Below are positions 6,425 to 13,875 of a stretch of DNA of 14,133 bases, piece by piece. The stretch spans positions 1 to 14,133 of the forward strand of contig JBFHFJ010000059.1 of assembly GCA_041583655.1 (NCBI GenBank), in the 5' to 3' direction. Positions within the stretch are counted from its first letter, which is position 1. Each line of letters starts with the position of its first letter. This DNA is from Haliea sp041583655. Lineage in GTDB: Bacteria > Pseudomonadota > Gammaproteobacteria > Pseudomonadales > Halieaceae. The position numbers and the translations under genes were made by a program. A model generated the notes under the pieces. That model saw nothing but the letters and a program-made list of their open reading frames with translations, searched no databases and was not told the origin of the DNA.

Positions 6425-8545
6425 GTGCTCGCATCGCCCCCCCCGGAGCACCCAGCCTTGGCCGTGCTTGAGCCCCTGCCGGTTACCGCGCTGCGCGGTG
6501 TGGGGCCGCGGCTCGCCCAGCAGCTGGAGGACTATGGCATCACCCAGGTCGAGGACCTGCTGTTCCACCTGCCCCTGCGCTACCAGGACCGTACCCGGGT
6601 CACCCCGATTGCCGCGCTGCAGGAAGGGGGCGAGGTATCCATCGAGGGCGAGATACGGCTTGCGGATATCGTTTTCGGCCGCCGACGGAGCCTGGTGGCG
6701 AGAGTCCAGGACGGCACAGGCACCCTCACCCTGCGCTTTTTCCACTTCAGTGCGGCGCAGAAGAACAGCCTGCAGCCCGGCACCAGGGTGCGCTGTTTCG
6801 GCCAGGTGCGGCGCGGAGCCAGTGGCTACGAAATCTTCCACCCTGAGTACCGTCTGCTCGGGGAGCATGAGGAAACGGGATTCGCCGCCCCCGCCGGGGA
6901 GGAGACGCTGACACCGGTCTACCCGACCACCAGCGGTATCGGGCAGGCCCAGTGGCGCAAACTCTGCACCCAGGCATTGCAAAGGCTGGAACGGGCCCAA
7001 CCCCGTGACCTGCTACCCGCCGGCAACGGGCAGCGCTTTACCCTGGTGGAGGCGCTGCGCTACCTGCATGCCCCGCCGCCGGACGCGTCCCTGGCGCAGC
7101 TGCTCGGGGGAACCCATCCTGCGCAGCTGCGGCTGGCCCTGGAAGAACTGGTCGCGCACAACCTCTCGCTCCTGCGGCTGCGGGAAAAGCAGCGGGAAAG
7201 GGCCGCGCCGGCCCTGATGCGGAGCCGGGCAGCTGCGCTGCAGCGCTCCCTGCTGTCCGGACTCCCCTTCAAGCCCACCGCTGCCCAGTTGCGGGTCATG
7301 GATGAAATCGGCGAAGACCTGGCGCGGCCGGTGCCCACGCTGCGCCTGGTACAGGGGGATGTCGGCTCGGGCAAGACCCTGGTTGCAGCCCACGCCGCCC
7401 TGCAGGCCATCGCCAATGGTTACCAGGTGGCGCTGATGGCTCCCACGGAGATTCTCGCCGAGCAGCACCGGCTCAATTTTGGCGGCTGGTTTGAGTCTCT
7501 GGGCATCGGCCTGGAGTGGCTGAGTGGCAGGGTGAAGGGCAAGGCGCGCCGGGCAGCGACCGGCAGAATCGCCTCGGGCGAGGCGGCCATGGTCATCGGC
7601 ACCCACGCCCTGTTCCAGGAGGATGTCAGCTTCCACCGCCTGGGCCTGGTAATGCTCGATGAGCAGCACAAGTTCGGCGTGCACCAGCGGCTCGCGTTGA
7701 GCGAGAAGGCGGGCATAGAAGGCCGGCCCCACCAGCTGGTTCTCACCGCCACCCCCATCCCGCGAACCCTGTCGATGGTGGCCTATGCGGACCTCGACTG
7801 CTCGGTCATCGATGAACTGCCGCCGGGCAGGCAGCCGGTGACCACCCTGCTGGTGGACAGCCAGCGCCGGGACCAGGTCATGGCCAGGGTTGCCAGCGCC
7901 TGCGCCGAGGGGCGCCAGGCCTATTGGGTGTGCACCCTGATCGAAGAGAGCGATGCCCTGCAGGCGCAGGCCGCGGAAGCCACCGCGGAACTGCTGCGGG
8001 AGGCCCTGCCGGATCTACCGGTCGGCCTGGTGCACGGACGGATGAAACCCGCGGAGAAGGCGGCGGTCATGGCCGCGTTCAAGGCGGGCGAGGTGGCCCT
8101 GCTGGTGGCGACCACGGTGATCGAGGTGGGCGTCGATGTACCCAATGCGAGCCTGATGATCATCGAGAACCCCGAGCGGCTGGGCCTGGCGCAGCTGCAC
8201 CAGCTGCGGGGCCGGGTCGGGCGTGGTGGTGGCGCCAGCCACTGCGTCTTGCTCTACCAGGCCCCGCTGTCACGCAGCGGCAAGCAGCGGCTGGTGGCCA
8301 TGCGCGAAAGCAATGACGGCTTCTATATCGCCGAGCGGGACCTGGAGCTGCGAGGCCCGGGAGAGGTGCTGGGCACCCGCCAGACCGGCCTGCTGGCGTT
8401 TCGCATCGCCGAGCTGCCGACCCACAACCATCTGCTGGCGCGCGTCCAGGCCATCGCCGCAACCCTGCAGGAAGGGGACCCCGCCATTGTCGATGAACTG
8501 ATCCAGCGCTGGACCGGCAGCAGGGCCCGCTTTGCCGAGGTCTGA
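6425..8545 (+). CDS. recG: ATP-dependent DNA helicase RecG
   Basis: RecG remodels stalled replication forks, R-loops and Holliday junctions by ATP-driven branch migration. The product (706 residues from the longest start; E. coli 693) has the N-terminal wedge domain beginning near TALRGVGPRLAQQL. The helicase motifs follow in order: GDVGSGKT at 311-318 (K317), DEQH at 412-415, TATPIPRT, and QLRGRVGRG at 593-601. The RecG-specific RDLELRGPGEVLGTRQTG lies near the C-terminus. The start is uncertain. GTG at 6425 has no Shine-Dalgarno, while TTG at 6458 has GGAG ten bases upstream and gives a family-like N-terminus (MAVLEPLPVTAL). In E. coli recG also lies downstream of spoT, so the link between the stringent response and fork repair genes is old. 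It converges on the DUF1415 gene with eight bases between them. Confidence 0.96.
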   Translation: MLASPPPEHPALAVLEPLPVTALRGVGPRLAQQLEDYGITQVEDLLFHLPLRYQDRTRVTPIAALQEGGEVSIEGEIRLADIVFGRRRSLVARVQDGTGTLTLRFFHFSAAQKNSLQPGTRVRCFGQVRRGASGYEIFHPEYRLLGEHEETGFAAPAGEETLTPVYPTTSGIGQAQWRKLCTQALQRLERAQPRDLLPAGNGQRFTLVEALRYLHAPPPDASLAQLLGGTHPAQLRLALEELVAHNLSLLRLREKQRERAAPALMRSRAAALQRSLLSGLPFKPTAAQLRVMDEIGEDLARPVPTLRLVQGDVGSGKTLVAAHAALQAIANGYQVALMAPTEILAEQHRLNFGGWFESLGIGLEWLSGRVKGKARRAATGRIASGEAAMVIGTHALFQEDVSFHRLGLVMLDEQHKFGVHQRLALSEKAGIEGRPHQLVLTATPIPRTLSMVAYADLDCSVIDELPPGRQPVTTLLVDSQRRDQVMARVASACAEGRQAYWVCTLIEESDALQAQAAEATAELLREALPDLPVGLVHGRMKPAEKAAVMAAFKAGEVALLVATTVIEVGVDVPNASLMIIENPERLGLAQLHQLRGRVGRGGGASHCVLLYQAPLSRSGKQRLVAMRESNDGFYIAERDLELRGPGEVLGTRQTGLLAFRIAELPTHNHLLARVQAIAATLQEGDPAIVDELIQRWTGSRARFAEV

Positions 8546-8553
8546 AGGCCGGC

Positions 8554-9153
8554 TCAGAGCGCGCGCAGACGCGCCAGGCGGGCGGCCAGTTCCTCCCGGC
8601 CCATGCTGTTCAGGCGGGCAATATTGGCCTGCGGGATTTTTTCCGGCTCGGGCCAGGCCGCGAGCGCGCGCTCCAGCATAGCTTCCCGCAGCAGGTGGAT
8701 GACCGGTAGCGGCGCCCGATTGCTGTAGTGACTGGCGGCATCGGGAGGCTCACCCGCGAACTGGTACTCGGGGTGGAAGCTGGCCAGCTGGACAACCCCT
8801 TCCAGGCCCGCAGCCTCCAGCAGGACGTTGGCCTCGTCGAGAAAATCGAGATAGTCGTCAAAGCGCTCCAGGCCGCCGGTAAAGGCAAGCAGCGTGGTGG
8901 CGATGTCATCTTCGCTGCTGCCCTGCAGCAGGTCCAGCTCGCGCAGCACAAACGCCTGCATCTGCTGCACACCCTGCTCGCTGTCATCGGCGGTACAGAC
9001 CGCGATGCGCAAGCCCGGCCCGTGCACCAGGGGCCGGGCGAACGGGCACAGGTTCAGGCCGACCACGGCCGTTTCCAGCCAGGCGCGGAGCTGGCGCTGC
9101 GCCCGGTCGGCGCTGAGTGCGGCCCCGCTGGGGTCAGAGCCGGTCTGGCTCAG
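8554..9153 (-). CDS. DUF1415 family protein, apparently starting at CTG
   Basis: DUF1415 proteins are conserved cytoplasmic proteins without an established reaction. Hallmarks seen here are GLNLCPFA, VVQLASFHPEYQFAG, YSNRAPLPVIHLLRE and a Leu/Arg-rich tail. The only standard start is GTG at 9066, which falls inside the conserved N-terminus. The reading frame stays open upstream and encodes WLETAVVGLNLCPFA, the expected family beginning, with no ATG, GTG or TTG before an in-frame stop farther up. The CTG at 9151-9153 overlaps the TGA of the reductase as CTGA, just as ATGA overlaps mark coupled genes. It would give 199 residues. I therefore report the CTG start as inference, with GTG at 9066 (170 residues) as the conventional alternative. 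An A-to-C sequence error at 9153 would also explain it. Confidence 0.8.
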   Translation of the reverse strand: MSQTGSDPSGAALSADRAQRQLRAWLETAVVGLNLCPFARPLVHGPGLRIAVCTADDSEQGVQQMQAFVLRELDLLQGSSEDDIATTLLAFTGGLERFDDYLDFLDEANVLLEAAGLEGVVQLASFHPEYQFAGEPPDAASHYSNRAPLPVIHLLREAMLERALAAWPEPEKIPQANIARLNSMGREELAARLARLRAL

Positions 9154-10520
9154 GGCAGGATCGCCGGCAGGGACTTCTGCAGCTCCATCTTGGCCCTGGT
9201 GGCGTCGCCGGTGAGGGCAAAGCCCAGCAGGTCACCCTCACTGCTGCGGAATTCAGCGCGCACGTTATTGCCCTCAGCCTCGATCTTCCACTCTCCCGCA
9301 GCGCCCGCGGCGGGCGGCGCCACCACCACGGGGCAGGCGGGGGTCTTGATCGTCACCGGCATCGGCGGGTAGACCACCTCGGTGGGTTCGCCGGCCAGGG
9401 TCTTGCCCAGTGCCCGCGACGCAGCCACCAGCGGCGCCACGTAGACCAGGACGTGGCCGGCAACTTCCGCGCAGTCGCCCAGGGCATAGACGTTGGCGGC
9501 GCTGGTTTCCAGCAGCCGGTTGGTGACAATACCGCGGTTGACTTCAATACCGGAGGCTTTCGCCAGATCCACGCGGGGGCGCACACCGACCGCAGAGACC
9601 ACCAGGTCCGCAGAGATGGTCTGGCCGTTGTTGAGGCTCACGACAACGCCATCTCCGGCCTTGTTTACCGCCGTCACCAGCGGGCCGAAATGAAACTTCG
9701 CGCCCTTCTCCTCCAGCGCGGCCTGCACCGCCTTGCCTGCCGCTTCGGGAAGCAGGGTGGGCAGGCAGTAGGCCAGCGGATCCACCGCTTCCACCTCGAA
9801 GCCACCATTGAGCAGGTCGTTGGTGAACTCGCAGCCGATCAACCCGCCGCCGATGATGCAGACCTTGCGGACCTTGTGCTTGGCCATCGCCGTGCGGAAA
9901 TCGTCGTAGTCCAGCAGGTCGTTGACCGAATACACCAGCTCAAGCGCGTCGCCCGCGATAGGCGGCTGGATGGTCTGGGCACCCAGGGCCAGCACCAGCT
10001 TGCCGTAGTGGATCGCGGTTTTGGCGTCCCCGACCCGGATGACCTGCTGTGCGGTGTCGATCTCGCTGACCCGGGTCATGGTCCAGACACTGGCCTTGAG
10101 CTGCTTGGCCATGGAGCCAGCATCGAGCTGGGCCAGGTCATCGGCGCTGGTGTCCTTGGTGTAACCTGTGGACAGCATGGGCTTGGAGTAGGCGCGGCCG
10201 TCATCCGAGGTGATCAGGATCAGCGGCGTTTCGCTGTCGTGCTTGCGGAATTCCTTGGCCACACCGTAGCCCGCCAGGCCTGTGCCGACAATGACCACAG
10301 GTGGATGCACTTTATCCGCGACCGGTTCCTCATGGTGGGGCGTCTCGTCAACCGGCGCCTCCTCGATCAGCTCGAAATCTTCCTTGCCGACGCCGCAATC
10401 CGGGCACAGCCAGTCCTCGGGCACGTCTTCCCATTTGGTACCCGGCGCAATGCCATCGTCCGGCCAGCCCTCTTTCTCGTCGTAGACCAAGCCGCAGACA
10501 ATGCATTCCCACTTGCTCAT
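9150..10520 (-). CDS. Rubredoxin fused to NADH:rubredoxin reductase (FAD-dependent)
   Basis: The product would pass electrons from NAD(P)H through FAD to rubredoxin, as used by alkane hydroxylases and in oxygen detoxification. Residues 1-50 form a rubredoxin with iron ligands in CIVCG (C6, C9) and CPDCG (C39, C42). An acidic Pro/Glu-rich linker (about 51-74) leads to a reductase with an FAD motif GTGLAG at 79-84, an NAD(P) motif GGGLIG at 224-229, and the second FAD motif VYALGDCAEV with D349. The C-terminal 60 residues match the rubredoxin-binding domain of such reductases. At 456 residues it equals a Pseudomonas reductase (about 384) plus a rubredoxin. The ATG has a weak GAGAG ribosome site. 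No alkane hydroxylase gene is in the window, so the electron acceptor is unknown. The DUF1415 gene follows directly. Confidence 0.93.
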   Translation of the reverse strand: MSKWECIVCGLVYDEKEGWPDDGIAPGTKWEDVPEDWLCPDCGVGKEDFELIEEAPVDETPHHEEPVADKVHPPVVIVGTGLAGYGVAKEFRKHDSETPLILITSDDGRAYSKPMLSTGYTKDTSADDLAQLDAGSMAKQLKASVWTMTRVSEIDTAQQVIRVGDAKTAIHYGKLVLALGAQTIQPPIAGDALELVYSVNDLLDYDDFRTAMAKHKVRKVCIIGGGLIGCEFTNDLLNGGFEVEAVDPLAYCLPTLLPEAAGKAVQAALEEKGAKFHFGPLVTAVNKAGDGVVVSLNNGQTISADLVVSAVGVRPRVDLAKASGIEVNRGIVTNRLLETSAANVYALGDCAEVAGHVLVYVAPLVAASRALGKTLAGEPTEVVYPPMPVTIKTPACPVVVAPPAAGAAGEWKIEAEGNNVRAEFRSSEGDLLGFALTGDATRAKMELQKSLPAILP

Positions 10521-10611
10521 AAGGACTCTCGCTCTCTGTCAGTTATGCGGGCAGCCCTCCCCTGCTGACGCGGACATGCGGGGGACCAGGCGGCCGAAAT
10601 TCGAGCGCAAC

Positions 10612-10639
10612 ACTATAAGGTTGTATGAAAAATGTGCAA
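10612..10639 (-). promoter_or_regulatory. Possible promoter for the rubredoxin-reductase gene
   Basis: Read leftward, TTGCAC (10634-10639) and TATAGT (10612-10617) are 16 bases apart, upstream of the reductase ATG by about 90 bases. The -35 matches only TTG. It lies just past the stem-loop that follows the upstream small gene, where a new transcript would be expected to begin. Confidence 0.35.
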
Positions 10640-10697
10640 GGGCTTTGCGCCCGGGGCGGCGACCGAACCGGCCCCTGGTTCAACTTCGCCCCCGGGC
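10628..10697 (-). terminator. Strong stem-loop downstream of the 79-residue protein gene
   Basis: Arms 10687-10697 and 10649-10658 pair over ten base pairs with one bulged G, all G-C. The 28-base loop holds a second hairpin, GAACC (10665-10669) with GGTTC (10677-10681). It begins two bases after the stop codon of the small gene. On the same strand a short GCAA/TTGC hairpin (10636-10648) is followed after three bases by TTTTT (10628-10632), which resembles an intrinsic terminator. I read this as a terminator; an RNA stabilising structure is the alternative. Confidence 0.45.
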
Positions 10698-10699
10698 TG

Positions 10700-10939
10700 C
10701 TAGCGGGTTTCCGCCTCCTCGATCTGGGTGGCCCTGCGCTCTGCTTCGTCGACCACGTAGTCACTCATCTGCTCCTCGAAGGCACGGAGCTGCCCGGGGT
10801 TCGTAGGCACCCGGGGCGCAGCTTCGCGCGCGTCCTGAGCGCTCTGCCCCTCCTGTTCAACAGCGCTGCCGCCTCCCAGCTGCTTCTGCACCAGCAGACC
10901 TACAATCAGCAGCGCTACCAACACGACAATCAATCTCAT
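10700..10939 (-). CDS. Small single-pass membrane-anchored protein of unknown function
   Basis: I do not recognise this family. The 79-residue product starts MRLIVVLVALLIVGLLVQKQL, a hydrophobic N-terminal segment (residues 3-17) that should act as a membrane anchor or uncleaved signal. A Gly/Gln/Glu/Ala-rich linker follows, then a charged, probably helical tail (about 52-79) containing RAFEEQMSDYVVDEAERRA. The ATG at 10939 has GGAAGG a few bases upstream, a strong ribosome site. The longer open frame reaching 11104 is rejected because its extra residues look non-coding. The tail probably faces the periplasm or cytoplasm depending on insertion; one positive residue before the segment favours an inside N-terminus. 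It diverges from ubiC and lies upstream of the rubredoxin-reductase gene behind a stem-loop. Confidence 0.7.
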   Translation of the reverse strand: MRLIVVLVALLIVGLLVQKQLGGGSAVEQEGQSAQDAREAAPRVPTNPGQLRAFEEQMSDYVVDEAERRATQIEEAETR

Positions 10940-11160
10940 TACCCTTCCACCCTGTAGCCATTCGGAGAGGTGCCACGGGCACTTGCGGCCCTCGGCGCAG
11001 CCCAGCTTACCCCAGCGTGACACCGGGATTCCATCCAGGCCCGAGGGTACGCCGCGTCCGGACCAGCCGATCAGCCGGGCGGCGGGGCATCGACACCCTT
11101 GCACGCAGGCGGTTACTGCCGCATGCTCCCGCCTTTGAATTGCCCGGGAGGCCCCGCGAC
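10940..11160. other. Divergent intergenic region between the small membrane protein gene and ubiC
   Basis: These 221 bases separate two divergent genes and must hold both promoters, but I cannot point to convincing -35/-10 pairs on either strand. A short hairpin (AGGTGCC/GGCACTT, 10968-10984, one G-T pair) falls in the leader of the small gene. An open frame continues upstream of ubiC to GTG at 11017; its arginine-rich 48 residues do not resemble chorismate lyase. Confidence 0.5.
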
Positions 11161-11787
11161 GTGCCCGCCAATCCGACGGCCAGCAGCGGCCGCGATCCCC
11201 GCTGGCGCCACGTGCAACAGTTTACTGCCGCAGAACTGCCTGCGGCCTGTCGCCGCTGGCTACTCGATGACGACTCCCTCACCGCCCGGCTGATCGCGCT
11301 CAAGGCCGGTCGCTTCAGTGTCCGCCGCCTCTACCAGGGCTGGCAGGTTCCCCTGCCCTCCGAACAGGCACTGCTGCAGGTGCCCCCCCGGCAGCGCGCG
11401 CTGGTGCGCGAGGTGTTGTTGCGCCTGGACGAGCGCGCGGTAGTGTTCGCCCGCAGTGTGTTTCCCATCAGCAGCCTGGGCGGTGAACTCGCGCACCTGC
11501 GCAGACTGCAAAACCGCTCCCTGGGCGCCATCCTGTTCCGCTTTCCGACCATGCAGCGCAGCCCCTTCGAGCTGGCCCGTATCACCGGTGCCAGCGCCTA
11601 CATGGCACCCTGGATACACCAGCAGGAGGATGCCTGGGCGCGCCGCTCCTGCTTCGACATCCGCGGCAAGCGGCTGCTGGTGAGCGAGGTGTTCCTGCAG
11701 GGCTTCAGCCCCTGGGAGGCCACGCTGCCGGTACACCGCAGCCGGCGCGGCAAGGTCAGCGCTGCAATTGGAGGCGTAAAGCAGTAA
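11161..11787 (+). CDS. ubiC: Chorismate pyruvate-lyase
   Basis: UbiC removes pyruvate from chorismate to give 4-hydroxybenzoate, the first committed step of ubiquinone synthesis, in the cytoplasm. The aligned region starts near DPRWRHV and includes WLLDDDSLTARL, LVREVLL with R83 (the equivalent of E. coli R76), ARSVFPISSL, RSLGAILF and LLVSEVFL with E176, the active-site glutamate. I chose GTG at 11161 because GGGAGG (11146-11151) ends nine bases upstream; this gives 208 residues. The longer frame from 11017 has no homology that I recognise. Compared with E. coli (165 residues) it has about 15 extra N-terminal residues, an internal insertion and a 22-residue basic C-terminal tail after FSPWE. 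ubiA follows immediately on the same strand. Confidence 0.9.
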   Translation: MPANPTASSGRDPRWRHVQQFTAAELPAACRRWLLDDDSLTARLIALKAGRFSVRRLYQGWQVPLPSEQALLQVPPRQRALVREVLLRLDERAVVFARSVFPISSLGGELAHLRRLQNRSLGAILFRFPTMQRSPFELARITGASAYMAPWIHQQEDAWARRSCFDIRGKRLLVSEVFLQGFSPWEATLPVHRSRRGKVSAAIGGVKQ

Positions 11788-11819
11788 GCTTGCAACTTGT
11801 TCCCCGACCGCTTCCCATC

Positions 11820-12689
11820 ATGCCCCCACGCGCCAACATCGCCGCCCTGCTCCGACTCATGCGCTTCGACAAGCCCATCGGCACCCTGCTGTTGCTGTGG
11901 CCGACCCTGTGGGCGCTGTGGATCGCCGCCCGGGGGGTGCCGGAGGCCAGGCTGCTGGTGATCTTTGTGCTCGGGACCTTCCTCATGCGCTCTGCCGGCT
12001 GCATCGTCAACGACCTGGCGGACCGCCACTGGGACGGCAGCGTCGAGCGCACCCGAACCCGGCCCCTGGTGACAGGCGAGGCCACGGTTACCCAGGCCCG
12101 TATCCTGTTTGTGCTGCTCTGCCTGGCGTCCTTCGGCCTGGTACTGCTGACCAATACCCTGACCATACTGCTTTCCGTGGGCGGGCTGCTGCTGGCCTCC
12201 ACCTACCCGTTCATGAAGCGGTTCACCTACTGGCCCCAGATAGTCCTGGGAGCGGCGTTTTCCTGGGCCATTCCCATGGCCTTTGCCGCCCAGCTGGGCG
12301 AACTGCCCAGCGCCCTGTGGCTGCTGTATATCGCCAACCTGCTGTGGACCATGGTGTTTGACACCCAGTACGCGATGGTGGACCGGGACGACGACCTCAG
12401 GGTCGGCATAAAATCCACCGCCATACTCTTTGGCGAGGCGGACCGCCCGGTGCTGGCGGCAATGCAGCTGCTATGCCTGCTGGCCCTGGTTCTCGCCGGC
12501 CAGCGTTTCGGCCTTGGCGGCATCTATTATCTCAGTCTGGTTGCAGTGGCCCTGCTATTCGGTTATCACCAGTACCTGATACGCAGCCGGGACCGGGATG
12601 CCTGCTTCAGGGCCTTCCGCCACAACAACTGGGTCGGTCTGGTCATTTTCATGGGTATAGCCCTGCACTACGCATTCAACAGTCACTGA
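11820..12689 (+). CDS. ubiA: 4-hydroxybenzoate polyprenyltransferase
   Basis: UbiA attaches the polyprenyl tail to 4-hydroxybenzoate in the inner membrane, the second step of ubiquinone synthesis, using the product of UbiC next door. From the ATG at 11820 the product is 289 residues (E. coli 290) and starts like the family: LLRLMRFDKPIGTLLLLWPT. The two Mg-diphosphate motifs are NDLADRHWD (N64, D68, D72) and DTQYAMVDRDDD (D181, D188 and following). Hydrophobic stretches between them fit the eight to nine membrane helices of the family. The ATG has no clear ribosome site. An in-frame TTG at 11790, two bases after the ubiC stop, has GGAGG fifteen bases upstream and would add ten residues. Coupling to ubiC translation is likely in either case. 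Confidence 0.96.
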   Translation: MPPRANIAALLRLMRFDKPIGTLLLLWPTLWALWIAARGVPEARLLVIFVLGTFLMRSAGCIVNDLADRHWDGSVERTRTRPLVTGEATVTQARILFVLLCLASFGLVLLTNTLTILLSVGGLLLASTYPFMKRFTYWPQIVLGAAFSWAIPMAFAAQLGELPSALWLLYIANLLWTMVFDTQYAMVDRDDDLRVGIKSTAILFGEADRPVLAAMQLLCLLALVLAGQRFGLGGIYYLSLVAVALLFGYHQYLIRSRDRDACFRAFRHNNWVGLVIFMGIALHYAFNSH

Positions 12690-12696
12690 CACGCCC

Positions 12697-13863
12697 ATGG
12701 CCGCAGACAACGCCGTGGATGTGCCGGTCGCCGAATTCATCGATTCCCTGGCCGCGGTCAGCGCCGGCGAGTGGGATGCGGTAGCCGGGGCCGACTACCC
12801 CTTCCTCCGCCACGCGTTTTTACTGGGCATGGAGGAAACCGCCTGTACCACCGCCGCGACCGGCTGGCAGCCCTGCCACCTGCTGCTGCGCCAGGGCGGG
12901 CGACTGGTAGCCATTCTGCCCCTGTACCTTAAATCCCACTCCTACGGCGAATACGTTTTCGACTGGTCATGGGCCGATGCCTGGCAGCGAAGCGGCCTCA
13001 GCTATTACCCGAAGCTGGTATCGGCCATTCCCTTTACCCCCGCCACCGGCCCGCGCCTGTGCGTGGTACCCGGGCTGGACAGCAGTGCGCTGTGGGGCCA
13101 CGCGCTCACCGCCATCCGCCGCTTTGCCGAACTGAGGGGCATCTCCTCCTGGCACCTGTTGTTTCCCGATGAGGACACTTCCGCCCTGCTCCTCGCCGCC
13201 GGGCTACCCCAGCGCATGACCACCCAGTTCCACTGGTTCAACGAAGGCTACAGCAGCTTTGACGACTTTCTTGCGACTTTCGCCAGCCGCAAGCGCAAGA
13301 ACCTGCGCCGGGAGCGGGAGCGGGTCAACCAGCAGGGCCTGAGGCTGCAACTGCTGCGCGGCGCCGAGATCACCCGGGCCCACTGGGAGCAGTTCCACCG
13401 CTTCTACCAGCTGACCTACGCCAGGCGCAGCGGCCACGGCGGCTACCTGACCCGCGATTTCTTCCTGCAGACAGCCCCCTCGCTCGGGGACCAGGCGATC
13501 ATGGTGGTGGCGGAACACGGCGCTCGGGCGGTGGCCGCCGCGCTCTACTTTCGCTCGGCGACCACGCTGTTCGGGCGCTACTGGGGCTGCATCGAGGACT
13601 TCGACTGCCTGCACTTCGAGGCCTGCTACTACCAGGGTATCGAGTACTGCATCCGCGAGGGGCTGCAACACTTCGACCCCGGCGCCCAGGGCGAGCACAA
13701 GATCCAGCGTGGCTTCCGCCCGGTGCACACCTATTCCAACCACTGGATTGCCGACCCTCAGCTGGCGGCAGCGGTTGCCGACTTTACCCGTCGCGAGCGG
13801 CCTCACATCGAGGCCTACCGGCAGGAGGCCGCCAGCCTGCTGCCCTTTCGCCAGGACAGCTGA
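12697..13863 (+). CDS. GNAT/FemAB-like protein of the DUF482 family
   Basis: The 388-residue product looks like the DUF482 (FemAB-like acyltransferase) family, often labelled a peptidoglycan biosynthesis protein or GNAT N-acetyltransferase without tested activity. Visible family traits are the N-terminal YPFLRHAFLLGMEE, LPLYLKSHSYGEYVFDWSWADA, the basic SRKRKNLRRERERV at about residues 198-211, RSGHGGYLTRDFF, and the C-terminal HFDPGAQGEHKIQRGF. No signal peptide or membrane helix is evident, so it should be cytoplasmic. The ATG lies seven bases after the ubiA stop with no ribosome site of its own, which suggests translational coupling to ubiA. A role linked to ubiquinone or envelope work is possible, but only from position; the substrate is unknown. 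Confidence 0.85.
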   Translation: MAADNAVDVPVAEFIDSLAAVSAGEWDAVAGADYPFLRHAFLLGMEETACTTAATGWQPCHLLLRQGGRLVAILPLYLKSHSYGEYVFDWSWADAWQRSGLSYYPKLVSAIPFTPATGPRLCVVPGLDSSALWGHALTAIRRFAELRGISSWHLLFPDEDTSALLLAAGLPQRMTTQFHWFNEGYSSFDDFLATFASRKRKNLRRERERVNQQGLRLQLLRGAEITRAHWEQFHRFYQLTYARRSGHGGYLTRDFFLQTAPSLGDQAIMVVAEHGARAVAAALYFRSATTLFGRYWGCIEDFDCLHFEACYYQGIEYCIREGLQHFDPGAQGEHKIQRGFRPVHTYSNHWIADPQLAAAVADFTRRERPHIEAYRQEAASLLPFRQDS

Positions 13864-13875
13864 GCAACATCGGCG

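Noticed and set aside
9117..10568. A 483-codon open frame on the plus strand antisense to the rubredoxin-reductase
   Set aside because: The opposite strand encodes a complete protein with rubredoxin and FAD/NAD motifs; the antisense product has no recognisable domain and its length is explained by GC-rich codon bias.
10940..11104. Longer start of the small membrane protein at 11104
   Set aside because: The added 55 residues would bury the hydrophobic segment, look non-coding, and the internal ATG at 10939 has a much better ribosome site.
11017..11160. N-terminal extension of chorismate lyase from GTG 11017
   Set aside because: The 48 extra residues are arginine/proline-rich with no family match, while GTG 11161 has a strong GGGAGG at nine bases.
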